Assembly (NCBI GenBank): GCA_027486345.1
Contig: JAIXPH010000050.1
Location: 1 to 64,000, forward strand
From: Paracoccaceae bacterium
GTDB taxonomy: Bacteria > Pseudomonadota > Alphaproteobacteria > Rhodobacterales > Rhodobacteraceae
Length of the DNA: 64,000 bases
Direction: 5' to 3'
Shown: one piece after another, positions 1-8,829 of the stretch
How the letters are laid out: each line of letters opens with the position of its first letter
How positions within the stretch are numbered: the first letter of the stretch is position 1
Notes under the pieces: generated by a model
Databases searched by the model: none
The model's input: the letters and a program-made list of their open reading frames with translations, nothing else
Told to the model about the DNA's origin: nothing
Program-made: the position numbers and the translations under genes

Positions 1-33
1 CTGCACGTCGGTCAGCCAGAAAAGGTTGCTCAT
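1..33 (-). CDS. IS5-family transposase, N-terminal fragment (cut by window edge)
   Basis: Eleven codons are visible, MSNLFWLTDVQ. This matches the conserved opening of many IS5-group DDE transposases, which begin with MSNLFWL followed by a short acidic stretch. AAGGAG lies about 8 bases before the ATG. The DDE catalytic residues are outside the window. The family call is by N-terminal resemblance only. Confidence 0.7.
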   Translation of the reverse strand, partial: MSNLFWLTDVQ

Positions 34-60
34 TGATCGGTCTCCTTGCGGAGGCTGAAT
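1..60 (-). mobile_element. End of an IS5-family insertion sequence
   Basis: The first 33 bases, read on the minus strand, encode the typical N-terminus of an IS5-family transposase (MSNLFWLTDVQ), and the element continues beyond the left edge. An AAGGAG ribosome binding site precedes the start. The outer boundary should lie a short distance upstream of the start, around 45-65, but the other inverted repeat and the target duplication lie outside the window, so the exact end is not fixed. Confidence 0.7.
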
Positions 61-317
61 CATGCCGCAACAGCAAGATCAATAGGTCCTGACCCTAGAA
101 GCGCTACGCTCACCGGGCGCTCAATACCCTCGGCGTGACACCGGATTTCCAAGCTCAGACCACGAATAATCTCACTTCCATCCTGCAACACGGCTTTCAT
201 TCTGAAGCCGCGTTGACCGTTATGGGTAGGTAGGCTCCATGTGTTTGTGATCAGTAGTCGTTTCGGTCGGCGCAACACCTCGATCAAGTCTGCCGTCGAA
301 AGAAAAACTTCGGCCAC
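60..317 (-). CDS. Hypothetical protein, possibly truncated by the IS
   Basis: This 85-residue ORF starts with GTG and has a GAGG motif about nine bases upstream. I do not recognise the family. There is no signal peptide or membrane segment, and the protein looks soluble with mixed charge. The stop codon at 60-62 falls at the suspected IS boundary, so the original gene may have been longer and lost its C-terminus to the insertion. The surrounding DNA has more A+T than the rest of the window, which fits recently acquired or decaying DNA. The 318-395 gap beyond it shows no gene. Confidence 0.45.
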   Translation of the reverse strand: MAEVFLSTADLIEVLRRPKRLLITNTWSLPTHNGQRGFRMKAVLQDGSEIIRGLSLEIRCHAEGIERPVSVALLGSGPIDLAVAA

Positions 318-395
318 AACGTACTACCTCAAGAACAACACCAACAGTCTATCGGCGAATGGGGAAATCGCAACCAGTGATTGCGCCCCCCCCCC

Positions 396-1124
396 TCACA
401 CCCTCCCCACCTCCTCCGCCCCCAGCACCCGCCACGCGCCCGGCGCTATCCCCTCGTCCAGCCGCAATCCTCCCATCGCCTCGCGGTGCAGGGCCTCCAC
501 ATGGTTGCCCACGGCGGCGAACATGCGGCGGACTTGGTGGTAGCGGCCTTCGGTGATGTGCAGGCGAGCCTCGCGGGGGCCGAGCACCTCCAGCTCTGCG
601 GGCAGCAGGGGTTTGGCCTCGCCCTCCAGCATCATCTGCCCTGAGGCGAAGACGGCCCCCTCCGCCCCGGTCAGCGGTCGGGCGAGGGTGGCGCGGTAGG
701 TTTTGCGGATATGGCGTTTGGGGCTGATCAGGCGGTGCAACAGATCACCGTCATCGGTCATCAGCAGAAGGCCCGAGGTCTGCTTGTCCAGCCGCCCCAC
801 GGTGGAAATCGCGGGGTCCCGCCGCCGCCAGCGGGCGGGCAGCAGGTCATAGACCAAGGGGCCGTCCTCCTTGTGCGAACAGGTCATGCCCAGCGGTTTG
901 TGCAGCAGGATCACCACCCCCGGCAGCGGGTCCAGCCTTTGCCCGTCCACCTGCATCCGCGCGGGTAGGTCCGGCGTCAGGGCGATGCGTTGCGAGACAT
1001 CCGCGACCTCCGCCCCGTCCAGCATCAGGCCCCCCGCCTTGGCCAGCCGCGCCATCTCGGTCCGGGAGCCGTAGCCCATCGACGCGAGCAGCCGGTCGAT
1101 GCGGGAGGTCGGGGTCTTGGCCAT
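396..1124 (-). CDS. rsuA: 16S rRNA pseudouridine synthase, RsuA family
   Basis: The 242-residue protein converts a specific uridine of 16S rRNA to pseudouridine (U516 in E. coli RsuA). An S4 RNA-binding domain covers roughly residues 8-55. The catalytic motif GRLDKQTSGLL follows, with the expected nucleophile Asp113. HQVRRM, typical of the family, lies near residue 210. The ATG at 1124 was chosen because the S4 domain begins a few residues later. RsuA and the related RluE/RluF enzymes cannot be told apart with certainty here. The short inverted repeat 369-373/381-385 beyond the stop is a weak terminator candidate. Confidence 0.9.
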   Translation of the reverse strand: MAKTPTSRIDRLLASMGYGSRTEMARLAKAGGLMLDGAEVADVSQRIALTPDLPARMQVDGQRLDPLPGVVILLHKPLGMTCSHKEDGPLVYDLLPARWRRRDPAISTVGRLDKQTSGLLLMTDDGDLLHRLISPKRHIRKTYRATLARPLTGAEGAVFASGQMMLEGEAKPLLPAELEVLGPREARLHITEGRYHQVRRMFAAVGNHVEALHREAMGGLRLDEGIAPGAWRVLGAEEVGRV

Positions 1125-1224
1125 GCTGCACCTGTGGTTCCTGTGCCGTCTGCCTAAGGTCTCATGCTCTGTCCCGCAAGCATTCCGGCTTTCCCTTGGC
1201 GCGGCGCTTCGGCATGGTCGGGGC

Positions 1225-2556
1225 ATGACCGATCTGACCCACAGCCGCCTGTTGCGCATCGCAGCGCCCATCGTGATCTCGAACGCCACGGTGCCGCTTT
1301 TGGGGGCGGTGGATACCGGGGTGGTGGGGCAATTGGGGCAGGCCGCGCCGATTGGAGCGGTGGGGATTGGGTCGGTGATCCTTGTGACGATGTACTGGGT
1401 GTTCGGCTTCCTGCGGATGGGGACATCCGGCCTTGCCGCGCAGGCGCATGGGGCGGGGGACATGGCCGAACGCGGGGCGATCCTGTTGCGGGCGCTGATG
1501 ATCGGCGCGGGGGCCGGGCTGGTGTTCATCCTGCTGCAAGGCGTGCTCTTCCGCGCCGCATTCGCCATCGCGCCCGCAGGCGCAGAGGTTGAAGCGCTGG
1601 CGCGGCAATACCTGTCCATCCGCATTTGGGGCGCGCCTGCCACCATCGCCGCCTATGCCGTCACCGGCTGGCTGATCGCGGTTGAACGCACGCGGGCGGT
1701 GCTGCTGCTGCAGCTTTGGATCAACGGGGTGAACATCGCGCTGGACCTGTGGTTCGTGCTGGGTCTGGGCTGGGGTGTGCCGGGGGTGGCCGGGGCCACG
1801 CTGATCGCCGAATGGTCCGGGCTGGCGCTGGGGCTGTGGCTTTGCCGGGATGGTCTGTGGCCGGTCTGGCGCGCGGCATTGGCGCGGGTGGCCGACCGGG
1901 CGGCGCTGGCGGTGATGCTGCTGGTCAACCGAGACATCATGATCCGGTCGGTGCTGTTGCAGGTGGGCTTTACCTCCTTCGTCTTCCTTGGCGCGCGGAT
2001 GGGGGATGTGACCTTGGCGGCCAATCAGGTGCTGATGCAGTTCCTGGGCATCATCTCCTACGCGCTGGACGGTTTCGCCTTTGCGGCCGAGACCTTGGTG
2101 GGCCAAGCCGTCGGCGCGCGGGCGCTGGGACAGGCGCGGCAGGCGGCGCGGATGTCGATGGGCTGGGGCGTCGCCGGGGGCGTGGTGCTGGCGGCGGTGT
2201 TCGCGCTGGCGGGGCCATGGATCATCGATCTGATGACCACCGCCCCCGACGTGCGGCTTGAGGCGCGTCATTTCCTGATCTGGGTCGTCGCGGCCCCCGT
2301 GATCGGGGTCTTCGCATGGATCTACGATGGCATCTTCATCGGCGCGACCCTGACCGCCCAGATGCGGCGCACGATGATGCTGTCGGCCTGCGTCTATGCG
2401 GTGGCCTTGGCTGTTCTGGTGCCCCTCTTCGGCAATCACGGCCTCTGGGCGGCGCTGATGGTGTTCTTTGCCGCGCGGGGTGTGACGATGTGGCGGGCCT
2501 ATCCCGCCCTTGCCACCCGCATCGCATCAGCGCCGCAGCAGACGGAACGCCTCTGA
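1225..2556 (+). CDS. MATE-family efflux transporter (DinF-like)
   Basis: This is a 443-residue inner-membrane protein of normal MATE length, with about twelve hydrophobic segments in two MatE repeats. It begins MTDLTHSRLLRIAAPIVISN, the usual MATE opening, so ATG 1225 is preferred over in-frame starts further upstream. MATE proteins export cationic compounds or drugs using a Na+ or H+ gradient; the substrate here is unknown. It is divergent from rsuA, and its last 30 bases overlap the convergent TIGR02186 gene. Confidence 0.9.
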   Translation: MTDLTHSRLLRIAAPIVISNATVPLLGAVDTGVVGQLGQAAPIGAVGIGSVILVTMYWVFGFLRMGTSGLAAQAHGAGDMAERGAILLRALMIGAGAGLVFILLQGVLFRAAFAIAPAGAEVEALARQYLSIRIWGAPATIAAYAVTGWLIAVERTRAVLLLQLWINGVNIALDLWFVLGLGWGVPGVAGATLIAEWSGLALGLWLCRDGLWPVWRAALARVADRAALAVMLLVNRDIMIRSVLLQVGFTSFVFLGARMGDVTLAANQVLMQFLGIISYALDGFAFAAETLVGQAVGARALGQARQAARMSMGWGVAGGVVLAAVFALAGPWIIDLMTTAPDVRLEARHFLIWVVAAPVIGVFAWIYDGIFIGATLTAQMRRTMMLSACVYAVALAVLVPLFGNHGLWAALMVFFAARGVTMWRAYPALATRIASAPQQTERL

Positions 2557-3282
2557 CGCGCCCCAACCGGCCAAGCCCGCCAAGGCGAGTGCCAGCAGCC
2601 CGTAAAGCAGCGGCTGTTCGCGCGACAGGTTGAACAGGAACCGCTCCAACCCCTCCTTGCGGACAAAGATCACCCGGTCCTGATGATCGACCACCCGCCC
2701 GTCGCGGGTCAGGAACAGCCGGACCTTGTATTCGCCCTCGGTCAGGTTGGCGGGCAGCACGATGTCGGTGCGGAACAGCGTCTCATCCGACAGCTGGACC
2801 GCGCCCTGCATCGATCGATACGCCCCATTGTCGCGGCGGATGCGCAGCAGGGCGTCGACGAAGGCATCCGACTCCCTCGCCTCGCCGGTCAATCCGATGG
2901 CGCGGATCGCACGGGGGATGGTGATGCGGTGACGCAGGTTGTCGGTCTCGGACAGGATGCTGTTCAGCGGGCCTGTCGTCGCCACGGCGTAAAAGCTGGG
3001 GGCCGCGTCGATGCGCACCCGTTCGCGGTTGATCCAGATGCCCGCCACACGGTCTTTCTTGCGAATGACCAGCGGCGTGCTCGGCCCTTCGACAGTGACG
3101 ATCACCTCCAGCTTGCTGGCGGGGATGGGGGCTTCGCGTTTGACCGCGCCGTAGATCAGCAGTTCCGACCCATCAAAATCCGCCGTGATCGACACCCGGT
3201 TCTGGCTGAGACCGGAGACGATCTTTTCCTCTGCCATCGCAGGGGCGGCGATCAGCGACAGGATCAGGGCCAGCCGCCTCAT
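2527..3282 (-). CDS. TIGR02186 family membrane-anchored periplasmic protein
   Basis: The protein has 251 residues: an N-terminal signal peptide (cleavage near AMA-EE, residue 17), a periplasmic beta-rich domain, and one C-terminal membrane helix (about 222-242) followed by a short basic tail. This layout matches the alphaproteobacterial TIGR02186 family. Its start overlaps the TSUP gene stop by four bases (ATGA), so the two are translationally coupled. In this group TIGR02186 proteins commonly accompany TauE/SafE-type exporters, and an accessory role in export is an inference from that linkage. Confidence 0.8.
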   Translation of the reverse strand: MRRLALILSLIAAPAMAEEKIVSGLSQNRVSITADFDGSELLIYGAVKREAPIPASKLEVIVTVEGPSTPLVIRKKDRVAGIWINRERVRIDAAPSFYAVATTGPLNSILSETDNLRHRITIPRAIRAIGLTGEARESDAFVDALLRIRRDNGAYRSMQGAVQLSDETLFRTDIVLPANLTEGEYKVRLFLTRDGRVVDHQDRVIFVRKEGLERFLFNLSREQPLLYGLLALALAGLAGWGASEAFRLLRR

Positions 3283-4196
3283 GGCAGCAACCCCGGCGTG
3301 ACGCTGAACAGCTCCGCCGGTTGCAAGAGCAGGTCCAGCGCGATCTTGCCCGCCACCGCCAGCACCAGCAGCGCCAGCAGGATGCGCAACTGTTCGGCCT
3401 TGAGCCGGACGCCCACCCGTGTTCCGAATTGCGCACCGATCACCCCGCCGACGATCAAGAGCATCGCCAGCATGATATCGACGGTCTGGTTCGTCACCGC
3501 ATGCATCAGCGTGGTAAAGGCTGTGACGAAGATGATCTGATAAAGCGAGGTGCCAACCACCACCTTGGTTGGCATCCCCAGCAGATAGATCATCGCCGGG
3601 ACCATGATGAAACCGCCGCCGACCCCCATGATGGCGGCAAGAAAGCCCACCAATGCCCCCACCGCCATCGGCGGCAGGACCGAGATATACAGGCCTGACG
3701 CCCGGAACTTCATCTTGAAGGGCAGGCCGTGCACCCAAGTGTGCACATGCGAGCGCCGCACAGGTGCGCCACTGCGGTTGCGAAACCACGCGCGCAGGCT
3801 TTCTTGCAGCATCATCGCGCCGATCAAGCCCAGAAACAGCACATAGGACAGTTGCACGAACAGATCGACCTGTCCCAGCGCGGTCAGCCGGGCAAAGACC
3901 CAGATCCCGATGCCCGATCCGATGAAGCCGCCCAACAGCAGCACCGTCCCCATGCGGAAATCCACCGCCTTGCGCCGCATCTGCGCCAGTACGCCCGATA
4001 CCGACGAAGCCACCACCTGATTGGCCCCGGTGGCCACGGCGACGGCGGGCGGAATGCCGATGAAGAACAGCAAAGGGGTGATCAGAAACCCGCCGCCCAC
4101 CCCGAACATGCCGGACAGAAAGCCCACGATGCCGCCGATGCCCAAAAGCAGGAATGCGTTGACCGAGACCTCGGCGATGGGAAGATAAAGCTGCAT
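3279..4196 (-). CDS. Sulfite exporter TauE/SafE (TSUP) family permease
   Basis: This 305-residue protein has about eight membrane helices. It contains the two internal TSUP repeats, each with a GxGGGF motif (near residues 34-38 and 196-201). TSUP members export sulfite, sulfoacetate or related organosulfur anions; the substrate cannot be read from sequence. It is the first gene of a two-gene unit with the TIGR02186 gene, overlapping it by ATGA. The start at 4196 gives a short cytoplasmic leader before the first helix. Confidence 0.88.
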   Translation of the reverse strand: MQLYLPIAEVSVNAFLLLGIGGIVGFLSGMFGVGGGFLITPLLFFIGIPPAVAVATGANQVVASSVSGVLAQMRRKAVDFRMGTVLLLGGFIGSGIGIWVFARLTALGQVDLFVQLSYVLFLGLIGAMMLQESLRAWFRNRSGAPVRRSHVHTWVHGLPFKMKFRASGLYISVLPPMAVGALVGFLAAIMGVGGGFIMVPAMIYLLGMPTKVVVGTSLYQIIFVTAFTTLMHAVTNQTVDIMLAMLLIVGGVIGAQFGTRVGVRLKAEQLRILLALLVLAVAGKIALDLLLQPAELFSVTPGLLP

Positions 4197-4274
4197 GTGC
4201 CGCGAGGTGTTCAGAGGTGACGGTCAGACCGCAGAGTCACCCCCTTTGGCCGCGATGTCAAACGCTTGGCATGC

Positions 4275-5087
4275 TCATCGGAGATGGCGCAGGAAATGCC
4301 GCAGCACACGTTCCAATTTCGCCGCGCCAAGGGGGGCCATGGCCTTGGTATGCTCGTGGCTGATCTTCTCATCCGACAGGCCCGCCGCCATGTTGGTGAT
4401 GGTGGACACCGCCGAAACCTTCAGGCCGAGGAAGCGCGCAAGGATCACTTCCGGCACCGTCGACATCCCCACAGCATCGCCGCCAAGGATGCGGATCGCG
4501 CGGATTTCGGCAGGTGTTTCAAAGGACGGCCCAGAATACCACGCATACACCCCTTCGGGCAGCGGCACACCTTCTGCCGCAGCACTCGCTTGCAGCGCGG
4601 CGCGGATGCCGGGGTCATGCGCATCGCCCATCGGCACGAAACGCGCATCGGTGCGCTCACCGATCAACGGATTGAGGCCGGAAAAGTTGATGTGATCCGA
4701 CAAGAGCATCAGGTCACCGGGCCGGATGTCTGACCGCAGGCTTCCCGCCGCATTGGTGACGATCAGACTGTCGGCCCCCAGTTCACGCAACACCTCCAAG
4801 GGCAGGCGCATCGCATGGGGATTGCCGTTTTCGTAGTAATGCTCCCGCGCGCCAAAGACGGCGACGCGCACACCTTCCAGCGTGCCGATCACAAGGTTGG
4901 GGTTGTGCCCCGACACCCCCGCATGCGGAAAACCCGGCAGATCGGCGTAAGGGATCGCCACCCCCTCCACCGCGCTGGCCAGATGACCAAGGCCAGAGCC
5001 AAGGATCAGGCCCAGCTTCACAGGCTCGGACCCAGCCCGCGCACGGATCAGGGCTGCGACGGTCGGGGCCTCAACGTTCCTTGACAT
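4275..5087 (-). CDS. Purine nucleoside phosphorylase (trimeric PNP/MTAP class)
   Basis: This 270-residue enzyme splits purine nucleosides with phosphate to free base and ribose-1-phosphate. The trimeric (PNP/MTAP) signatures are clear: GSGLG in the N-terminal phosphate loop, the GAREHYYENG region, TNAAGS, and VGMSTVPE near residue 200. The start overlaps the upstream permease gene by 17 bases, so it is the last gene of the nucleoside uptake operon. Imported nucleosides would be cleaved immediately. A second, unrelated hexameric PNP (deoD) lies at 46 kb. Confidence 0.93.
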   Translation of the reverse strand: MSRNVEAPTVAALIRARAGSEPVKLGLILGSGLGHLASAVEGVAIPYADLPGFPHAGVSGHNPNLVIGTLEGVRVAVFGAREHYYENGNPHAMRLPLEVLRELGADSLIVTNAAGSLRSDIRPGDLMLLSDHINFSGLNPLIGERTDARFVPMGDAHDPGIRAALQASAAAEGVPLPEGVYAWYSGPSFETPAEIRAIRILGGDAVGMSTVPEVILARFLGLKVSAVSTITNMAAGLSDEKISHEHTKAMAPLGAAKLERVLRHFLRHLR

Positions 5088-6039
5088 AGGGCTCGCCTCC
5101 TGCACGCGGGGGGATGGCTTTGCCGACAAACCCGGCAAGGACGAGGACGGTCAGCACATAGGGCAGCGCGTCGAGGAAGGTGACGGGCACCTTGAATTGC
5201 AACACGCCTTCCACGACGTCAGGCCGCAACGCCAGCGCCTGGAAGAACCCGAACAGCAGGCAGGCCCAGAGCGCCGCGACGGGCCGCCATTTGGCAAAGA
5301 TCAGCGCGGCAAGGGCAATGTAGCCGCGCCCCGCCGTCATCTCGCGCCCGAAGCCCGCTTGCAGGGCGGTGGCCATATAGGCCCCGGCCAGACCGCAGAG
5401 CACCCCGGTGATCGCCACGGCGGCAAAGCGCAGGCCCACAACAGAAATCCCCGCCGTATCCACCGCCGCCGGGTTTTCCCCCACCGCCCGCAGGCGCAGG
5501 CCAAAGCGCGTGCGATAGAGCACCCACCACGTCAGCGGCACAGTCAGGAACCCCAGATAAACAAGGAACGGATGGCCGGAGATCACCTCGTAATACAGCG
5601 GCCCGATCACAGGCACATCGCGCAACGCCGCGGCAAAGGGCAGGGTGATCGGGGCAAAGCGGGCGTCACCTTCCAACGGCGGGGTGCGCCCGCCTTGGGC
5701 GAACAGGCGCTGTGCCACCAGCACCGTGATGCCCGACGCCACAAAGTTCAGCGCCACGCCGGAAATCAACTGATTGCCCCGGAACGTGATGGACGCAATC
5801 CCATGGATCCCCGCAAGGATCAGCGACGCACCAATCCCCGCCAGAACCCCCATCCAGACCGACCCCGTCAGATAGGCGACCGAGGCGGAGGCCATCGCCG
5901 CCATCAGCATCTTGCCCTCAAGCCCGATGTCGAAAATCCCGGCGCGTTCGGAATAAAGCCCCGCCAGACAGGCAAAGAGCAAAGGCGTTGCCAGACGGAT
6001 CGTCGTGTCCAGCAGTTGCAGCAGCGTCGCGTAATCCAT
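5071..6039 (-). CDS. Nucleoside ABC transporter permease (second subunit, BmpE/YufQ-like)
   Basis: This 322-residue membrane protein has 8-9 hydrophobic segments of the BPD_transp_2 type. It carries family features such as YSERAGIFDIGLEGKML near the N-terminus and GENPAAVDTAGI in the cytoplasmic coupling region. The ATG overlaps the stop of the preceding permease by one base (TGATG), so the two permeases are coupled. Together with the BMP-type binding protein and the double ATPase it forms a purine nucleoside importer of the YufNOPQ/NupNOPQ class. Confidence 0.92.
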   Translation of the reverse strand: MDYATLLQLLDTTIRLATPLLFACLAGLYSERAGIFDIGLEGKMLMAAMASASVAYLTGSVWMGVLAGIGASLILAGIHGIASITFRGNQLISGVALNFVASGITVLVAQRLFAQGGRTPPLEGDARFAPITLPFAAALRDVPVIGPLYYEVISGHPFLVYLGFLTVPLTWWVLYRTRFGLRLRAVGENPAAVDTAGISVVGLRFAAVAITGVLCGLAGAYMATALQAGFGREMTAGRGYIALAALIFAKWRPVAALWACLLFGFFQALALRPDVVEGVLQFKVPVTFLDALPYVLTVLVLAGFVGKAIPPRAGGEPYVKER

Positions 6040-7145
6040 CACACCGCCCCCTTGGCCGCTTTGCCGCCCCGGAAGGCCGCGAAAATCCGCGTCAGCATCA
6101 TCCGCACCATCACATCCAAGGCCCCGGTGAACAGGATCACCAGACCCTGCACCACCACCCGCATCTCGATCGGGATCTTGGTCCACATGCCCAGTTCCGC
6201 CCCGCCTTGGAACAGGAACCCGAACAGGATCGAGGCCAGCACCACCCCCAGCGGATGATTGCGCCCCATCAGCGCCACCGCAATCCCGATGAACCCGGCA
6301 CCAGAGGCGGAGTTCTGCAACAGCCGCCCCGCCTCACCCATCACATTGTTGATGGCCATCATGCCTGCCAGCGCGCCCGACAGCAGCATCGCAATCATGG
6401 TGATGCGGAACGGATTGATCCCGGCATACTTCGCCGCATCTTCGGATTTGCCAAAGGCGCGGATCGAATAGCCCAACCGCGTGCGCCACAGCAGCGCCCA
6501 GACCCCCACCGCCGCCGCCAAGGCGATCAGCAGCGTGATATTGGCGGGCACCTTTGAGGTGAAGAAGAGATTGAACAGCGGCAGTTGGTTCAGCGTCGGC
6601 AGGGCCGTCGCCTCGGGGAAGTTCGCCGTCGCCGGGTCCATCTGCCCATCCGGGCGCAGCACATCGACAAGCAGGAAGATCAACAAGGCCGAGGCGATGT
6701 AGTTGAACATGATCGTGGTGATGACGATATGACTGCCGCGCTTGGCTTGCAGATAGGCAGGCACCGCCGCCCAGGCCGCCCCGAACAGCGCAGCGGCTAA
6801 AGTGGCCCCCAGGAGCGCCAAGGTCCAATGCGGCCACGGCAGGAACAGACAGGCCAGCGCCACGCCAAGGCCCCCCAACTGCGCCTGACCCTCGCCGCCG
6901 ATGTTGAACAGGCTGGCGTGAAAGGCCAAGGTCACCGCAAGCCCGGTGAACATGAAGGATGTGGCGTAATACAGGGTATAGCCCCAGCCATAGCCATCCA
7001 TCAGCGAGCCTTGGACCATCACGGTGATCGCCTCCCACGGGTCTTGCCCGATGGCGATGATGACAAGGGCGGCGATGATTGCGGCAAGCAACAGGCTGAC
7101 CAGCGGCACAAGGACCAGATCGGCCCATTTCGGCAAGCGTTCCAT
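6039..7145 (-). CDS. Nucleoside ABC transporter permease (first subunit, YufP-like)
   Basis: This 368-residue inner-membrane permease of the BPD_transp_2 superfamily pairs with the next gene. It has about nine or ten membrane helices. FNIGGEGQAQLGG (around residue 80) and the GKSEDAAKYAGI coupling-helix motif match YufP/NupP-type subunits. It begins one base after the ATPase stop codon, so it is part of a single transcript. The order binding protein-ATPase-permease-permease-PNP supports nucleoside import. Confidence 0.92.
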   Translation of the reverse strand: MERLPKWADLVLVPLVSLLLAAIIAALVIIAIGQDPWEAITVMVQGSLMDGYGWGYTLYYATSFMFTGLAVTLAFHASLFNIGGEGQAQLGGLGVALACLFLPWPHWTLALLGATLAAALFGAAWAAVPAYLQAKRGSHIVITTIMFNYIASALLIFLLVDVLRPDGQMDPATANFPEATALPTLNQLPLFNLFFTSKVPANITLLIALAAAVGVWALLWRTRLGYSIRAFGKSEDAAKYAGINPFRITMIAMLLSGALAGMMAINNVMGEAGRLLQNSASGAGFIGIAVALMGRNHPLGVVLASILFGFLFQGGAELGMWTKIPIEMRVVVQGLVILFTGALDVMVRMMLTRIFAAFRGGKAAKGAV

Positions 7146-7146
7146 C

Positions 7147-8691
7147 TTACGCGGCCTCCCCTTTGCCGGTCATCCCGGCCATCAGCAGACCCAACTCCCG
7201 CTCATCCGTGGTTTCGGGGTCGCGGAAGCCCATGATCTTGCCATCAAACATCACGGCAATGCGGTCTGACAGGCTGCGGATTTCGTCCAACTCCACCGAG
7301 ACCAACAGGATTGCCTTTCCGGCATCGCGAAGGGCGACGATTTGCTTGTGGATGAATTCGATGGCCCCGATATCCACGCCGCGTGTCGGCTGGCCGATCA
7401 GCAGAAGGTCCGGGTTGCGCTCAATCTCGCGGGCCACGACGATCTTTTGCTGATTGCCGCCGGAAAAGGATTTGGCGGGCAGCGTCGGGATGGGCGGGCG
7501 CACATCGAAACGCTCCATCTTGCGGGCGGTATCGGCGCGCAGGGCGTCGTTGTCCATGAACAGCGCGTTCTTCTGATATTCCGGCGCATCGTGATAGCCG
7601 AAGGCCACATTCTCCCACGCGGCGAAATCCATGATCAGGCCAAGATGCTGGCGGTCCTCTGGCACATGCGCCACACCCGCCGCGCGGCGGCTGCGGCCAT
7701 CGGCCCCGGCACCTGACAGCGGCAACTCTGCGCCGTTCAGGGTCACCCGACCCGTGGCGCGGGCAATGCCGCCCAAAGCCTCCAAGAGTTCCGACTGCCC
7801 GTTGCCCGCAACGCCCGCAATCCCCAGAATCTCACCGGCCTTGATCTCAAAGCTGACGCCTTTCAGCCGGATCACCCCGTGTTCATCGGTGACCGACAGG
7901 TTTTCGACCGACAGCACGGTGCGCCCCACGGTGGCCGGGGCCTTTTCCACCTCCAGCAGCACCTTGCGGCCCACCATCAACTCGGCCAGTTCTTCGGGGC
8001 TGGTCTCGGCGGTCTTGACTGTGCCGACCATCGTGCCGCGTCGCATGACGCTGACATTGTCGGTGGTCTCCATGATTTCGCGCAGTTTGTGGGTGATCAG
8101 GATCACGGTCTTCCCCTGATCGCGCAGACCGCGCAGGATGCGGAACAGGTGATCCGCCTCGGCTGGCGTCAGAACCCCGGTGGGCTCGTCCAGAATCAGG
8201 ATATCGGCCTGCCGGTACAGCGCTTTTAGGATTTCGACCCGCTGCTGATGGCCGACCGACAGGTCCTCGATCACGGCATCCGGGTCCACGTCGAGTTCAT
8301 ATTCGCGCGAGAGATCGCCCAACACCTTGCGCGCCTTGGAGAGTGATCCCGCCAGCATCGCGCCCTCTTCGGCACCAAGGATGACGTTCTCCAGAACAGT
8401 GAAATTCTGCACCAGCTTGAAGTGCTGGAACACCATCCCGATTCCGGCGCGGATGGCGCTCTGGCTGTCTGGGATGGCGGTGGGGGTGCCGTTGATCAGG
8501 ATTTCGCCCGAGTCGGCACGGTAAAAACCATAAAGGATCGACATCAGCGTGGATTTGCCCGCGCCGTTTTCGCCGATGATGCCGTGGATGGTGCCCTTGG
8601 GCACGGCAACCGAAATGTCCCTGTTCGCCTGCACCGGACCGAAGGCTTTCGAAATGCCCCTCAGTTCGATGGCATAGCCACCCTGTGCCAT
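7147..8691 (-). CDS. Nucleoside ABC transporter ATPase (double-domain, YufO-like)
   Basis: This 514-residue protein has two ABC domains in tandem, as in ribose, galactose and nucleoside importers. The first has the canonical Walker A GENGAGKST (about residues 38-46), the signature LSVGHQQR and Walker B ILILDEP. The second has the degenerate Walker A (AGVAGNGQSE) and signature FSGGNQQK typical of the class. ATG 8691 has AGGGGG upstream. It lies 138 bases after the binding-protein gene, separated by a hairpin. Confidence 0.94.
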   Translation of the reverse strand: MAQGGYAIELRGISKAFGPVQANRDISVAVPKGTIHGIIGENGAGKSTLMSILYGFYRADSGEILINGTPTAIPDSQSAIRAGIGMVFQHFKLVQNFTVLENVILGAEEGAMLAGSLSKARKVLGDLSREYELDVDPDAVIEDLSVGHQQRVEILKALYRQADILILDEPTGVLTPAEADHLFRILRGLRDQGKTVILITHKLREIMETTDNVSVMRRGTMVGTVKTAETSPEELAELMVGRKVLLEVEKAPATVGRTVLSVENLSVTDEHGVIRLKGVSFEIKAGEILGIAGVAGNGQSELLEALGGIARATGRVTLNGAELPLSGAGADGRSRRAAGVAHVPEDRQHLGLIMDFAAWENVAFGYHDAPEYQKNALFMDNDALRADTARKMERFDVRPPIPTLPAKSFSGGNQQKIVVAREIERNPDLLLIGQPTRGVDIGAIEFIHKQIVALRDAGKAILLVSVELDEIRSLSDRIAVMFDGKIMGFRDPETTDERELGLLMAGMTGKGEAA

Positions 8692-8777
8692 GTGGTCCCC
8701 CTGTCCGTTCGGCGGCGTCATTCGGCGGTTTTCGCCGGGCAACGACGGCTTTCTGCCGCTTGTCCGCCCTTAACAAA

Positions 8778-8807
8778 CATGCCGCGCCAAATCTCTGGCG
8801 CGGCATG
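8778..8807 (-). terminator. Intercistronic hairpin between binding protein and ATPase genes
   Basis: Perfect 12-bp inverted repeat CATGCCGCGCCA (8778-8789) and its complement (8796-8807), with a 6-base loop. On the minus strand it follows the binding-protein stop and is followed by TTTGTTAA. It may act as a partial terminator or mRNA stabiliser that leaves the binding protein more abundant than the membrane subunits, a common device in ABC operons. The function is inferred. Confidence 0.7.
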
Positions 8808-8829
8808 TCTCTTTCATGCCGTCAGGCGA

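Noticed and set aside
396-1646. Extended 416-codon reading of the rsuA frame
   Set aside because: The first ~174 codons are antisense to the MATE gene and show no conserved domain. The S4 domain begins right after ATG 1124.
1162-2439. Long minus-strand ORF opposite the MATE gene (over 400 codons)
   Set aside because: It is rich in Arg, His, Gln and Pro, has no domain pattern, and mirrors the codon structure of the MATE gene. It is an antisense shadow caused by high GC.
5197-6258. Plus-strand ORF of ~350 codons opposite the nucleoside permeases
   Set aside because: The composition is Arg/His/Gln-rich, with no ribosome site or domain. The two permeases on the other strand explain the region fully.
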